A stretch of 64,000 bases of DNA from Chelydra serpentina (GCA_037349315.1 JBAIAC010000024.1:34335501-34399500); one strand, 5' to 3'. Positions 1 through 11,908 are shown, counted from the first letter of the stretch. The notes: generated by a model from the sequence alone, not told the origin. Made by a program: numbers and translations.

Positions 1-399
1 TTTCGCACAAGTCCCCCTTTAATATTAAGGCCTCCAATTTTCATTTCAAAACAAACACAAAAAATAGATTAGACATGGTCACAGACATTACTGTGCTTTC
101 AAATAATAAATCAGCAGCATCTGAACTAGAATCTGGATAAAAATTTACTGACTTCTTTCCATACTGTTTCCTCTATCTCAACATCGCATTTAATAATGAA
201 GGATTAGTGTTCCTTTAATTTTTAAGCAAAAGAGCATAATGTACGTGATTTAATTTCAGAGTGTTTACTTAGAAGCATTATTAAAGGTTTTCCTGGTCAG
301 TATTTGGGAATGTACAATCTCACTTGTTGCCATGATCTTGTCCCACAATAATTGTATCATTCTTGAACTTCATGATCTGAATGTGGTGACAAGATATTA
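1..399. other. AT-rich intergenic DNA
   Basis: I see no gene, exon or clear repeat in this left edge. It is AT-rich with short A and T runs. The LINE that follows may extend a little further left in degraded form. Confidence 0.5.
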
Positions 400-1083
400 G
401 GTTCCATAAGGAATGAGGTGGTGAATAGGACAAGTAATATTATAAAGCCTTTATGTAAATAAATGGTGGGGCCTCATCTGGAACACTATGTACAGTACTG
501 GTTACCCTTGCTCAAAAAGGATAATGAAGAACTACAGGGGGATCAGCAGACAAGGGCAAGGACAATGACCAAGCACCTGGAAGAACACTCCTATGAGGAT
601 TGATTGAAAAAGGACTGGGTTTAAAAAAAAAAAAAAGCCTTAGAAAGGAGACAAGAGAAGAGTTCATAAATAATGACTGGTATAGAGAAGATAAGTCAGG
701 AGCTGCTGTTCTCCCTGTCTCAAACACACAAGAACAAGCAGACATTCAAAGTGGGAAATTCAAAAAACAAAAAATATTTTCACATAATGCGTAGTAGACA
801 GACTGCAGAATGCACTGGGCATTTTATATGGATATCAAGAATATCCTGTTATAATGAATAACATTGTTGTGGAAGAGATATTAAACTTCATGCTTCAAGA
901 CTTACCTTGATTTCTAGTAGTTGGTGATTGGCATGAGAGCTCATGTGAGAGGGCAGATTATTCCTCATTTACCTACTGCAAAGTTCTTATACCTTCCTCT
1001 GAAACACCCAATACTGAACACAGAGACAGGATACTGGATTAGATGGGCATTGGTTTTGCTCCAGTATAGCTGTTACTAAGTTT
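400..1083 (+). mobile_element. Old CR1/L3-type LINE, 3' end
   Basis: This reads as the 3' end of a CR1/L3 non-LTR retrotransposon in the sense direction. Recognisable blocks occur in the expected order: the stretch around 470-530 (GCCTCATCTGGAACACTATG, then a Lys-rich stretch), the segment around 595-680 with an A run at 626-639, the 'TTTTCACATAATGCG' block near 777, and the terminal 'ACAGGATACTGGATTAGATG' block at 1027-1046. It is heavily diverged with indels, and no reverse transcriptase frame remains. It is an old truncated copy with no function expected. Confidence 0.75.
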
Positions 1084-2800
1084 AGTTATAGTCCCAGAGC
1101 TGTGAAAATAATCCATTTTGCTAGCAGTTCTGAAAAATTGGGGGAAAAAATCATTTTGGGTTGAAGAAATTGTTTAGTTGCAATTTTGACAATTTTAAGA
1201 TTGATAAATAAACAGACATTTTGAAAAAGTTGTTGCAAACTGGAAAAATACAAATGTTCCATTTAAAAAACATCAAGAAACTACACATTTTTATTTTTAG
1301 TAGGGTTTTTTATATGTTTTGTTCAAATGAAAACAATTTGGTGAAACAGACACAAATTTATTAAATGCTTTGGTGTTGCTGAAACTGCATTTTTCATTAA
1401 AATATTTTGACCCAAAATTTTTTGCGTTAGTTAGCATCCTATAAGAGTCAAGAGGTTACTGAATGCTTAGGTATTATGGTAATGGATGTGGTCCAAAAAC
1501 CAACATAGAATAAAATACAAGCTTCTGCTCTTACTAAAGTTGTTCCATTATGTTTGCAGTCCCTGTCGACACTTGCCTAGAAATCGGAAATGTCCTAAAC
1601 TCAAACCTTTTATGCAGAACCCTGTTTTGTTGACAGGGAAACAAATACATCACCACAAACCCCACTCCAGAACTTTAGTGCTTCAGATAAAATCATCTTT
1701 CCAACAATGTCATGGGAAACTCCACTCAGAAATCCAGGCTCTGGTGGAACATAAATTAATTCCAGAGCCCACAATCCCTCACCCAGAATGCCTTGTTGCC
1801 AGCAGAAAGGCGGTATTAGCTCAATTACTTTGGATTTCAGCTACTGTGATCTCACACAAAGAGAGGCAGTCACCCAAGTAGCTGGGGCTCAAACCATTTT
1901 AAAAAGGGGTTTCAAACTGGGCACCCATGAATTGAAGCAACCTAAGCACAATACCATAAACTTCACCCAGCAAATCAACTGGTAGTCAGTGCTGATCAAA
2001 GCAAGGGGGAGAGATTCTCTACTTCCAACAGAGCATTACGGTGCATTTCATTTTGGCCAGCTACCTCTGACAACATTACTCCCCTGATCCTCACAGGATT
2101 CAATTTGCTGGTGACTGAAATAGCTCTAGTGCAGGAGAGATTCATATTAAAAGCTTTTTTCCAGGGTCAGAGTACTGGATTGATTGTGTCCAAGCTGGAT
2201 ACAGCATGACTACAAAGAGCAAAAGGCACACAGCAAATAGACACAGACACAGACACAGCCTGGCACCATGTGTATCAACTCAGTGCTCTGGTCATGGACT
2301 TTACAATCACTTACAAACGGGCTATGCAACTGATAGCAATGATTATCTTGCACACAAAGCTACATGAGTCCACATGATTTCACTAATGGAATCATTTGGA
2401 TGCAGCAGAAAAGGTTTATGTTGGTCTGGGTCTTGTTACGAAGTCCTGTGGAGGAGTTGTGAAGAGGACAGAAAGGCCAGGGTGTTGAAGGTGGTGGTCT
2501 AGACTGAATCAGAATAATATAGGGTAGTTGTGTGTGCAATTTGTGGCAATAATAAAGTGTAATAATCAAGGCAGTAATCACAAACCACCACTTGCCTAGC
2601 TGCTTTCAGATGGCTGTTTTCTGTAAGTATCCTAGCAGAGGAGAACTTTAGGGAGGGATTTGTATAAGGACAAGGTGGTACTTCTGGATTGTGTTTATTA
2701 GGACTCTAAGAAAATTCTTGTATTTTGCTTAAAGAGTCTTCAAGTTGAGTGATGTGGAGTCTCCAGATAAGAAAAATTCACAACCTAGTCTGGGACCATA
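1084..2800. other. Unassigned intergenic DNA
   Basis: No gene or exon is supported. The stretch 1130-1420 is very AT-rich with many A and T runs and resembles a decayed repeat that I cannot name. The open frames here are short and have no protein-like composition or splice context. Confidence 0.45.
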
Positions 2801-2870
2801 GGGCCAGATCCTCAGCTGGTGTAAACATTCATAGCTCCACTGGCTATCAGTTTACATCAGCTGAGGGTCT
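2801..2870. repeat. Short palindromic MITE-like repeat
   Basis: An imperfect palindrome. The left end GGGCCAGATCCTCAGCTGG and the right end CATCAGCTGAGGGTCT are reverse complements apart from substitutions, joined through a central CTCCACTGG. Foldbacks of this type, ending in GGGCCAGA-like sequence, recur in the window (38063-38217, 57831-57917). The 57831 copy is flanked by TAA, which suggests a Harbinger-type MITE family. Confidence 0.6.
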
Positions 2871-5603
2871 ATGCCATATATTTTTAGAGAAGGGGCAACA
2901 TAGGCCTTGTAGAGTCAGTTTCAACTGTGCAGCCAGGATGTAAAGTACTACCCTTCTGATTTACCACCATCTCACAATGCTTTGCATTGGTGTCAGTGAT
3001 GACAAAATGCAGGGCAGTGAAGAACGAAGCCTGCAGCAAGCACTCTAAAGGTCTAGTTATACCCTCCCTTCTGTTCTCTTACACATGGAGTTCTGCAGCC
3101 ACCATTTTACCACAAATCCTGTACACCTCAGCGTGAGTTAATTTATTCGGATGATATGGGTCAAACAAGAAGCAAGATTCTAAACTGCCAGTGATCAGGC
3201 AGGAAATGAGAAAGACCCTTGCTAAAAAACAACCTAAATGAACACCACAACTGTGAACCACAAACCAAAAAGTTTCAATCATCGTGCCACAAAGCTTGTT
3301 GGCCAAGAGCTAGTTCTGCCGCTAGATTACCTACATTTGATTAACACACCTGGAAAAAGGAGCTCTCAAATGGTATTGGAGGCAGAATAATTTTTAAAGA
3401 GTGAAAAGCAATGCAAAGAGTCAGAGGATTTGGATTATTTTAGCTCCCACATGCTATAATTAAATGCATAGAGTTTTGTTGTGCTGATAGTCCAGTTCAT
3501 TTTCCTTGGTGGACATACCAAGCACTGAATAAATAGATCAATGTAGGTCTTTGGACAATTTAAATCACAGCAGAACAGGTGAATTTTGTTTCCTTGTTTG
3601 CTTTATAACTTTGTACTCATCTTTGACCTACAATAAAATCCCTGAAGGATGCATACGACAGCAGTTTTAGGTACGTTGTCACACAGTGCATGCTCTGAGG
3701 GATCACTGACACAGCAAGCATTTGACAGGCCTCTCAGTTAATGTTCTTATGAAAACAAATAGGTGAAGCAACTGAGAGGTTCTTGAACTTCTCAGCATTT
3801 CTGCTGAGTGACCTGACACCAAGTAATTGATCAGTCACGTTCTCATGCCTCCAATATTCCTGCTAGCAACTATTGTCAGCATTTAATACATTTAAATACA
3901 TCAACTTAAAGTGCTGCATTGATAAATGCCACAGGAAAATTATAGTAAAACTTGAATTTACTTTGAACTGAACAGCCCATTCATCAGATTTCCCCGCTCC
4001 CCCACAAACTCAAACTATCTACCCTAAAGTGCCATTCAGTTCTACAGTTAAAGTCACAGAATTCAGGAAATGCAAATATTAAGATTTTTTTCCAGTGATG
4101 TCAACTTAGTTGTGTTTTCATTCCTGTGGGCCTGTTCTCATTTACACTATTTTTTTCATTTGTGAAACTACATCAATAGGTCCTGAGAGGAGGAGTAACT
4201 CTCTTTACACATTTCACAAGAACTGTATCGTCCCCTGACTGCATGGAGGATAAAGTGACTAGCAATGCTATTATAGTGACCTAAAACTGCCAAGATGAGG
4301 AGAGAGAGAAGAGCTAGCGCAGCAATGTCACCTAGCCTCCATCCAAAGCTGCAAAAGGCCCTTTATAGGAGCACTGCATGCATCGCCTCGCACTCTGGCT
4401 GTGCCCGTCATTTTTGACAGTGCTCATTTCCAGAGCTGGGTCAGCCAGCTAATAGGAGAGCTGGGGATGTCTTTGCAGGTCTATAGCTCCACTCGGAGAT
4501 AGGCATTTAACCACCAGAGAGCTGGGCTTCAGTTTCTATTGGTGGCTACTGCTGGAATCTGGGAGTGAACCCATCTGTTTTATGTATCTCTAGATGAGCA
4601 GAAGGAGGTAGACCAAACTAGTATCCATATACAGAGTAAGATTTCTTCCTGCATTGCCTGGCCTCCCTCTTTGCCAAATCTCCCTTTTGGAAATAAGGTC
4701 ACCTCCCCTAAGAATAAAGTCTACAGGAGCATAAGAGGAGAACAATCTTCTCCACTTAGTGAGATGCTTACAATGCTCATTTCTATGCAAATTCCCAGAA
4801 TGCTCTACTAGCTCACAGCTATTTCAGACAAGTGCCCAAGGCATAAGAGCAAAGCCCATTCTATTTGGGTATTCGAGGTAAGCTCGCCTTTGTGCTTTGT
4901 CTATAGACCATGCGCAATTACGTACTTTCCCTACATTGGGCAAAAGCACAAGACGCTTCCTTCAGTGACAAGTTTCCATTAGGCTGGGAACAGATAGAAT
5001 TGGCACTGCAGGCTGAAGAAACAGTGAGTCAGAAAATAAACAATCTGTTCCTTAAGAGCACGAAGTGGAAAACTAATGAGTGTTACTGTTAATCTTGAAG
5101 CATGGGTTTGCCCATCAATTAGAGTTCAGATGTGAAGGCTGCTTGGTAGCAAGTTCTGTATTTGCAGCTAAACATTTGTGTAGCACCTGGATGGAATGCC
5201 AGGCATGTGCCTTGCATTTGTAACTTGGGTGGATTTGCTCTACGGAAGTCACCTAAAGGAGGTTGCTAAACCAGGGAGATCAGACTGGAAATCTAATTCA
5301 AGGATTGTGAACTGTACAGCAGCAAAACCACCCATTCTTTAGAGAAACAGGCAGCCACAGAGAAAATGCCATGGCCAGTAGCAAAGATCTTGGGTTGGAT
5401 TATGCCTTGGCCCTTATGTGGGCACACAGACATGTGCAAAAAACAACTCCTACTAGATGTTCTGCTTCTTAGTGGGAAGGCCCAGTCCCTGCACTCAAGG
5501 GAGCACAGGTTTTTTATCCTTGAGGTGCAACCCATGCCAAAGATTGAACTGAAACCAGATCCTTCTCCACTTGTACCACTCAGAAGAACAGACCAGGTGA
5601 AGA
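2871..5603. other. Unassigned intergenic DNA
   Basis: I find no supported gene, RNA or well-defined repeat over these 2.7 kb. Base composition is ordinary, with scattered homopolymer runs. Confidence 0.45.
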
Positions 5604-5611
5604 AAGGGGAG

Positions 5612-6559
5612 CAGGGCCGGTGCAAGGATATTTTGCGCTCTAGGCGAAACTTCCACCTTGCGCCCCGCCCCATCCACTCCCTCCCACTTCCCACCCCGCA
5701 CAGAACCCCCAACGCATCCACCACCACCCACTCCTTGTCCCCTGATCACCCCCTCCTGGGACCCCTACCCCTAACCACCCCCCAGGACCCCACCCCCTAT
5801 CTAAGCCTCTCTTCTCCTTGTCCCCGACTGCCCCCTCCTGAGACCCCCACCACCCTAACTACTCCCCTAGGACTCCGTTCCCTACCTGTCCCCTGACTGC
5901 CCCGACCCCAATCCACATCCCCTGCCAGACCACCAGGACTCCCACGCCTATTCAACCGCTGCCTGTCCCCTGACTGCCCCCCCCCAGAACCCCTGACCCA
6001 TCTAACCCCCCACCCCGCTCCCTGTCCCTTGACTGCCCCCTCCAGAGACCCCCTGCCCCTTCTCCAACCACCCGGCATGCTGCCGGCCACACTCCCCCGC
6101 GCATCGCACAGCCCGAGCCCGGCCCCCACCGCTTTGGGCTGCAGGGCAGGGGAGGAAGAGGAGGGGAGGGGAGGGGCGGAGCTCTAAAGTTGCTGGAGGC
6201 CCTGATGCCAGCAGCCGGCCGACAATCTGGGCTGTGGGGGGCACAGCTGCTCCCCGCTAGCAGCGCCACAGCCTTTGCAGGGCTGCTGCCCCCCTGCGCG
6301 CGCCGCGCCGGCTTCTCCACGGCTGAAGCTCACCGCTGCCGCAAGCACGACGCTCTGGCTCTCAGCGCCTCTGGAAGGCGGCTCCTCCCTAGGGAGCTGC
6401 GTCGGCCGCCTGAGAAGCCCCAGTGCAGCAGGGGCCACTTGGCGCCCCGGGCGGGGAGGCTGGGGCCAGCCCCCCGGGCAGGCCCCTGCTTTTTGGCACC
6501 CCCCAAATCTTGGCACCCTAAGCGACTGCCTAGTTGGCCTAGTGGTTGCACCGGCCCTG
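5612..6559. mobile_element. Non-autonomous hAT element with 8-bp target duplication
   Basis: The ends are inverted: the left starts CAGGGCCGGTGCAA and the right finishes TTGCACCGGCCCTG. The element is flanked on both sides by AAGGGGAG (5604-5611 and 6560-6567), an exact 8-bp direct repeat as expected for a hAT insertion. The 948-bp interior is C-rich, with a degenerate minisatellite (5700-6060) and a GC-rich block (6070-6480), and has no transposase. The GC-rich block looks like a CpG island but is part of the element. Several open frames cross it only because stop codons are rare in this composition. Confidence 0.85.
5700..6060. repeat. Degenerate C-rich minisatellite inside the hAT element
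   Basis: The motif CTGTCCCCTGACTGCCCC recurs with variation near 5733, 5815, 5883, 5961 and 6019, at spacings of roughly 58-82 bases. The reverse complement of the same motif recurs in a different hAT element at 31260-31540. Confidence 0.7.
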
Positions 6560-6567
6560 AAGGGGAG

Positions 6568-8490
6568 CACTGAGCCACATCCTGACCTATCCCTAGGAGT
6601 GCTGGGCAGCTCCTTGTGGAGTGGTGCTGCTCATCACTTAACCCTAATACAGGACTGTGTACAGAATACCCTGTTTAGCCATCTGACTGGTTGCTCTACT
6701 TACCGCTGTATGGCGCTGCCTCCTGGCAGTTCTGGGGATTAGCTCAGTCAGGCTGATGCCCCTTTCAGTGGTTACACCCTTTCAGTTTCTCCTCTGTAGC
6801 TCCTCTCTCGCTCCCAGGGGCTGCAGTTGTCCTCTTCATGACTCCACCCAGGTCGCTGTTGTGATTTCCCCTCCCAGGGGACAGAGGGGAGCTCTCCAGC
6901 AGTCCCAAGCAGTTTTCTGCTTCACAGTGGCTGGCAGGGGAACCCAGGCCCACCCACTACTCTAGGTTCTGGCTCAGGGATCCTCTACACAGCATCCAAG
7001 GTCCATTCCCTACACCTTTCTGCCTTCCCCTGTGTCACTTCCATACCTCCTGACCTTCCCCATTCCTCAGGGTGCGCCAGTCTCTTCCATCCCTTCTCCC
7101 AGGGAGTAACTTTAGGCAACCTCCAAGCACTCCTCCCTCTTCCCAGGGAGAGGCTGCTTCTCTCTAATTAGCTGCATCCAGCCTAAAGCACCTCCATTTG
7201 CAGCCTAATTAGCTGATTGGGCCCACCTGGCCCGATTCAGCTCTTGCTGGGCCAGTGTATGGAGCACACCCCTTCTCCAGCCAGTAATGACAGAAAAACC
7301 TACACAGTATTTTTGGCATTAGGAGTCCTTTAAATGCAGTAACAGAGCAATAGCACCAGTAAAATAACCTCCACCCTAAACAGCCTGTCTTCTCATTAAA
7401 CTACAGTATAGTGACTGTTCAATTGGAATGCTAAAGTGTTTTCATATGATTTATATTTTACTGACTGATGAGAGGAGAACACTGTCACTTATATCCATAG
7501 CAAATCAGACAGAGAGAGGGACCAGGGTGACTCATGCTGAATAATAAAAGAAGCTGAGCTGCAATGCAATAATTTGAAGAAAAGCTTTCAACATGGACCC
7601 TCCCAGAGGGCTTTGTTGAAACCTCAGTGCTAAGACTATATGGGCCAAATTTAGCTATATTTTAACTCCAACTTCAGTAGTTACACCAGGGATGAAATTA
7701 GTCCAGCTGGCTTCTGCCACTCCTGCCTCACTATTGTATTCCAAGTAGTAACTTAAAAGTCTCAAGAGGTACTAAACGAATCAGGTTACCTCTCCCCTAA
7801 CATACTGTATGCAAACAAGAGAGTTCCCCAGCAGATTCAGAATGGCCATGCTGATTTGTGTCTTGGCTATCATTTGCTCACATGCTGCTGCTGGAGAGCA
7901 AAGATTCATCCTTTCTGAACAAATCCTCTCCAATTGTCCTTATAGCTGGAGAGTAACTTAAACAGTGCAGTGAAACTTACCAGCAAACGAATGCACTTTG
8001 TCAGGGGGTTTGGATTGGGGGCCAAAATGAAATCTGCTACAGACCGAATCCTGCTATTGCTAACATTTGTTTTCATAAAGGCCTTGCACTAGTATTGTCC
8101 CAGTGCCCTGAGTCTGAGACACTGGATCTGCATGTGCAGATCTTTGCACCTGGCAAGAACTCCAGGATCACCTCCAGTCAGTGCACCACACAGGAAGTGG
8201 CTAGGTCTGGATAGTCTAAGAAGAAGTCAAACAACAAATCAAATGAAATAACCTGATAACCATTGTACTGCTCATTATAACAGGACCCAGATAGGAGACA
8301 TCTCTCATTCCTCCTCACTTTTCAAGATGGCCCCTTCACTTCAGTAAGTTGCTAGAGGACCTCAATTAGTTGCTAGAGGACCATTTTTACTTTACATTAG
8401 AATTAAACAGTTCTATGACAATTCTGGTTTTGGACATGCAAAGCTGTAAGTGTAGATAGGGCCAGGAATCAGCACCTACATGTGGGATGG
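6568..8490. other. Intergenic DNA, probable old repeats
   Basis: No gene is supported. The stretch 6600-7290 is C/T-rich and looks like a decayed interspersed repeat that I cannot classify. Around 7641-7710 there is a fragment that looks like half of a palindromic MITE (GGGCCAAATTTAGC and, inside, AGTTACACCAGGG). Nothing else is recognisable. Confidence 0.4.
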
Positions 8491-8530
8491 ACACACACAC
8501 ACACTCACACTCTCTCTCTCTCTCTCTCTC
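8491..8530. repeat. (AC)n/(TC)n compound microsatellite
   Basis: An AC run passes into a TC run over about 40 bases. It is a simple sequence repeat with no other signal. Confidence 0.9.
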
Positions 8531-8670
8531 AAAAAGAGTTGTTTCAAAATATGTAGCTCACTCCAAGGCACCTCATTCCTTATCCTCACCATGATCCCAC
8601 AGTGTGCACAGAGGGGACCTTCCTATCTAAAGTGGGAATTCAGCTTGAAGTAAAAAGTGATATTTCCTAC

Positions 8671-8777
8671 TTGAGTGACCAGATGTCCCGATTTCATAGG
8701 GACAGTCCCGATTTTTGGGTCTTTTTCTTATATAGGCCCCTGTCCTGATTTTTTACACTTGCTGTCTGGTCACCCTA
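8671..8777. mobile_element. MITE of the TAGGGTGACCAGA family, copy 1
   Basis: The right end TCTGGTCACCCTA is the inverse of the degraded left end (TTGAGTGACCAGATGTCC). The interior 'GGGACAGTCCCGAT' followed by 'CTTATATAGGC' matches the copy at 59153-59282, so this is a dispersed family. TA at the ends would fit a Tc1/mariner-type MITE, but the TA could be part of the terminal repeat. It has no coding capacity. Confidence 0.75.
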
Positions 8778-9408
8778 TTTCCCACGCCTTTCAAGGTCTC
8801 AGGTGCAGGAAAGATTTGGATTCTCTATTCTGACTAGTATAACTTCACCGTATATATCAAAGCAAAGGCTGTGATATTTAATTTTCTTTACAGACACCAT
8901 TCTAGAGGTACCTAGACTAGATGTTTGGCTTTATAAAGCTAACCCACATGAAAGAAAACTACTTTAGAAAGCTAATCCAAAAGGCCCTACAAATGGACTA
9001 AAAACTGCCTTTGTTTCTCCCTCTGAAAGTTACCCTATGCAATCTAGCTTCCTAGTCCACTTTTGAGTGTTATAACAACTGTTACCTTGTGGCTAGTCCC
9101 CTATGCATAGAATAACTACTAAGCTGATTTTTTTCAAAGCTTCATCCCCAGTGATGCTATAAAGAAGAGAAATTATGCTGCAGTCAGAATCTTCTTAATG
9201 AGACTGCTCTCTCCAAATAATTAATTAAAGCTATAGTTTTCCCCCACCAAGTGAGAACTAGTTCAGTGTTGTAATCAATGGATTAAAATACTTTTGAACC
9301 TAACATTTCAGACCTAGGATTAATACCACTTGTAGTTGTTGTTTCACAGAGAACACAAGTCTTCACATATTTATGCTTATGTAAATCTGAAGTAACTCTG
9401 TTGAAGTC
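8778..9408. other. Unassigned intergenic DNA
   Basis: Nothing is supported between the MITE and the Harbinger insertion. The TAA at 9409-9411 is the left target duplication of the Harbinger element. Confidence 0.45.
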
Positions 9409-9411
9409 TAA

Positions 9412-9442
9412 GCCCTGGTCTACACTACGAGTTTAGGTCGAA
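9412..9442 (+). repeat. Left terminal inverted repeat of the Harbinger element
   Basis: It begins GCCCTGGTCTACACTAC and ends TAGGTCGAA, directly after TAA. Compared with the inverted right end, the 11-base core GTCTACACTAC and the TAGGTCGAA block are identical, with a diverged segment between. Presumed binding and cleavage site for the element's proteins. Confidence 0.85.
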
Positions 9443-9790
9443 TTTATTAGCGTTATTTCGATTGATCCGTGCACCCGTCCTCACGACGAAGCCCTTACCA
9501 TCGACTTCTAGGGCTCTTAAAATCGATCTCGCCACTCCACCCCCAACGAGAGAATTAGCGCTTAAAGCGATATTGCCGAATCGATGTAGGCTAGTGAGGA
9601 CCCAATTCGACAGTATCGGCCTCCTAAATCTATCCCACGGTGCAACAGCTGACCGCTCTAGACAGCGATCTGAGCTCGAATGCTCCTCCCAGGTAGACAG
9701 GAAAAGCCCCGCGAACTTTTGAATTTCATTTCCTGTTTGGCCAGCGTGGTGAGCTGCAGGTGAGTGCAGATCTCATCAGCAGAGGTGACC
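9443..9790 (+). promoter_or_regulatory. Probable promoter and leader of the Myb-like gene
   Basis: This noncoding stretch lies between the left end and the first good start codon of the rightward gene, so it should hold that gene's promoter and 5' UTR. It has repeated CGAT/TCGA motifs (9499-9530, 9579-9585). I see no convincing TATA box. The assignment rests on position alone. Confidence 0.35.
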
Positions 9791-11777
9791 ATGATGGAGT
9801 CCCAGAACCGAAGACGAGCTCCAGCATGGACCGAGCGTGAGGTACTCGATCTGATCGCTGTTTGGGGAGACGAAACCGTGCTAGCAGAGCTAGGGTCCAA
9901 AAGAAGAAACGCCAAGACATACGCCAAAGTCTCCAAGGGCATGCAGGACAGAGGCTACAACAGGGACGCGCAACAGTGCCGCGTGAAAATTAAGGAGCTC
10001 AGGCAAGCCTACCAAAAAACCAGAGATGCAAACAACCGCTCTGGGTCAGAGCCCCAGACATGCCGCTTCTATGATGAGCTGCATGCCATTCTAGGAGGTG
10101 CAGCCAGCACAGACCCTCCCATGTGGTTTGACTCCGTATGTGGATCATCAGAACCCACAGAGGACCCTGATGATGATAATGATGCTGAAAACAGCACACA
10201 GACCCAGCAAGGAAGCGGAGAAGCCCTTTTCCCCGACAGCCAGGAACTCTTTCTCACCCTGGAGCCAGTACAGTTCGAACCCTCCCAAGGCGTGCTCGAT
10301 GCAGGAGAAGGGACCTCTGGTGAGTGTACCTCTGTTTAATTAATAAATGTTTTATAAGCAAGCGTGTTTAATGATTAATTCGTGGTCAGTACAGCCACAG
10401 CTACTCGAAAAGTCTGTTAACATGTTCGGGGATGGAGCAGAAATCCTCCGGGGACATCTCCAGAAAGATCTCCTGGATGTGCTCCCAAAGCCTGTGCATG
10501 AGGTTTCTGGGGAGGGCAGCCTTATCCTGTGCTCCGTGGTAACACACTCTACCACGCCAGGCAAGCAGCACGTAGTCTGGAATCAGTGCTTTGCAAAGCA
10601 TGGCGGCGTACGGTCCCGGTTTTTGCTGGCATTCAAGCAACATCCTTTCTTTATCTGTGTGTGTTATCCTCAGAAGAGTGATATCATTCATGGGAACCTG
10701 GTTGAAATAGGGGAATTTTAGTACGGTGGGAATCCAGAAGGGCTCCGTCCCTGCTGGGCTGTTTACCTGTGGCTGAACGGAAATCTTCCCCGCTGGGACC
10801 CACGCGGTGGGGGGAGGGGGCATAGCGAACATTTTGCTTTGTTGTGTGTGTGTGTGGGGGGGGGGGTTGATTAGGTTCTCCCTGCATGTTAACCCGAAAA
10901 CCGCCGCCCCCCCTAACTTTTCAATTGCTAACCTATTTGTTTTAAATTGCCAGCCCACGGGATGTTTGTTATGGGAAATGAGGGGGTTGCTGTTTGAAAA
11001 CATTCCCGCCTGTTGTGAAGCTTAAAGAAGCCTATAGAGTGTCTTACCATGGCTGTCTGCAAGCCGAATTCTGTTGCCCGCCGGACCTGCTTGTGTGATC
11101 TCTCACAGCAAACCGGCAGACCCTCAATATAAGAGGCCCAGTGCAACCTTGGACAAAATGCACATGTGATATGTAATGTTTTGTTCAAACAAAATGTGTC
11201 TTTTACATTTGTCTCCCGTTTGCTTCCTCCCACAGCTACAAATGTTTCAACGCCACCCCTTTCATCACCATCCCAGAGGCTAGCGAAGATAAGAAGTAAA
11301 AAGAAAAGGAGTCGAGACGATATGTTCTCAGAACTCATGGAATCCTCCCACTCTGAGGCTGCCCAGCAGAATGCGTGGAGGCAGACACTGTCTGAGTCCA
11401 GGAAGGCAGAATTTGATCGCGCGGACAAGTGGCGTGCTGAGGACAATGACTGGCGGGCTGAAGAGAGACAGCGGCGGGATGAAGAGAGTAGGTGGCGTCA
11501 GCGTGCAGAGAGAAGGCAGGATGCAATTCTGAGGCTACTGGAGGATCAAACGGAAATCCTCCGGCTTCTGGCTGAGGACAGGCGTAGGGTTCAGGAAAGG
11601 CCGCCTGAGCCCAGACCGCCGCTACAGCCCCTGTGTAACCAACAGCCCTCCTTCCCGAGTCCCATAACCTCATCCCCGAGACGCCCAAGAACGCGTTTGG
11701 GTGGCCTCCGTGCTCCCAGCCACTCAAGCCAAGAGAACAGTCCAAGCAAGAAAGGGCTGGCATTCAATAAGTTTTAA
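9791..11777 (+). CDS. Myb/SANT-like DNA-binding protein of the Harbinger element (two exons)
   Basis: Predicted exons are 9791-10319 and 11236-11777. The donor is CTCTG|GTGAGT, the acceptor is CCTCCCACAG|CT, and the frame joins exactly (G+CT gives Ala), for 356 residues. The frame is also open from an ATG at 9764 (365 residues); I prefer 9791 because it has A at -3 and the conserved domain follows closely. Exon 1 encodes a trihelix, Myb/SANT-like domain: a Trp-rich start (APAWTEREVLDLIAVWG), then RVKIKELRQAYQK, then an acidic linker. Exon 2 encodes a basic nuclear-localisation-like patch (RSKKKRSRDD), a highly charged Arg/Glu-rich probable coiled coil, and a Pro/Ser-rich tail. In Harbinger systems this partner binds the element ends and brings the nuclease into the nucleus. 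If exon 1 is not spliced, the frame stops at 10337-10339, giving 182 residues from 9791. Confidence 0.82.
10342..10347 (+). terminator. Intronic poly(A) signal for the unspliced Myb-like transcript
   Basis: AATAAA lies two bases after the stop codon (10337-10339) that ends the unspliced reading frame. It could produce a short transcript encoding only the DNA-binding half. Confidence 0.5.
10401..11003 (-). CDS. Antisense open frame within the Myb-gene intron (unknown product)
   Basis: This 200-codon frame reads leftward through the intron of the Myb-like gene. I do not recognise it. The first 100 residues are low in complexity, and part of them is generated by a TG/G-run tract (PPPHTHTQQ). 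The last 96 (from Met105, codon at 10689-10691) are protein-like: TLLRITHTDKERMLLECQQ near the start, a Trp-containing middle, and an amphipathic acidic C-terminus (HIQEIFLEMSPEDF, then HVNRLFE). A good splice acceptor on this strand (CCCTATTTCAACCAG|G) lies just before Met105, so the real product may be a terminal exon starting there. No AATAAA is visible just downstream. It could be a third gene of the element, an exapted exon or a chance frame. Confidence 0.35.
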   Translation of the reverse strand: MFSNSNPLISHNKHPVGWQFKTNRLAIEKLGGAAVFGLTCRENLINPPPHTHTQQSKMFAMPPPPTAWVPAGKISVQPQVNSPAGTEPFWIPTVLKFPYFNQVPMNDITLLRITHTDKERMLLECQQKPGPYAAMLCKALIPDYVLLAWRGRVCYHGAQDKAALPRNLMHRLWEHIQEIFLEMSPEDFCSIPEHVNRLFE

Positions 11778-11908
11778 AGTGCTGTGTGTCCTTGTCCTTC
11801 CCTCATCCCCTCCTCCACCACCCATCCTGGTGCTTCCCTTCCTCCACCACCTATCCCGGGAGACTGTGTCAGTTACCACCATAGTCCCCCCTCTGTGTTT
11901 TACAAATT

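Noticed and set aside
5293..5896. Overlapping open frames of 144 and 176 codons
   Set aside because: They run into the C-rich hAT interior, overlap on both strands, and have low-complexity Pro/Thr/Leu content.
6070..6480. Possible CpG-island promoter
   Set aside because: The GC-rich block lies wholly within the hAT element bounded by AAGGGGAG duplications, so it travelled with the element.
10928..11446. Frame of 172 codons, - strand
   Set aside because: It mirrors the Myb-gene exon 2 and has no protein-like composition of its own.
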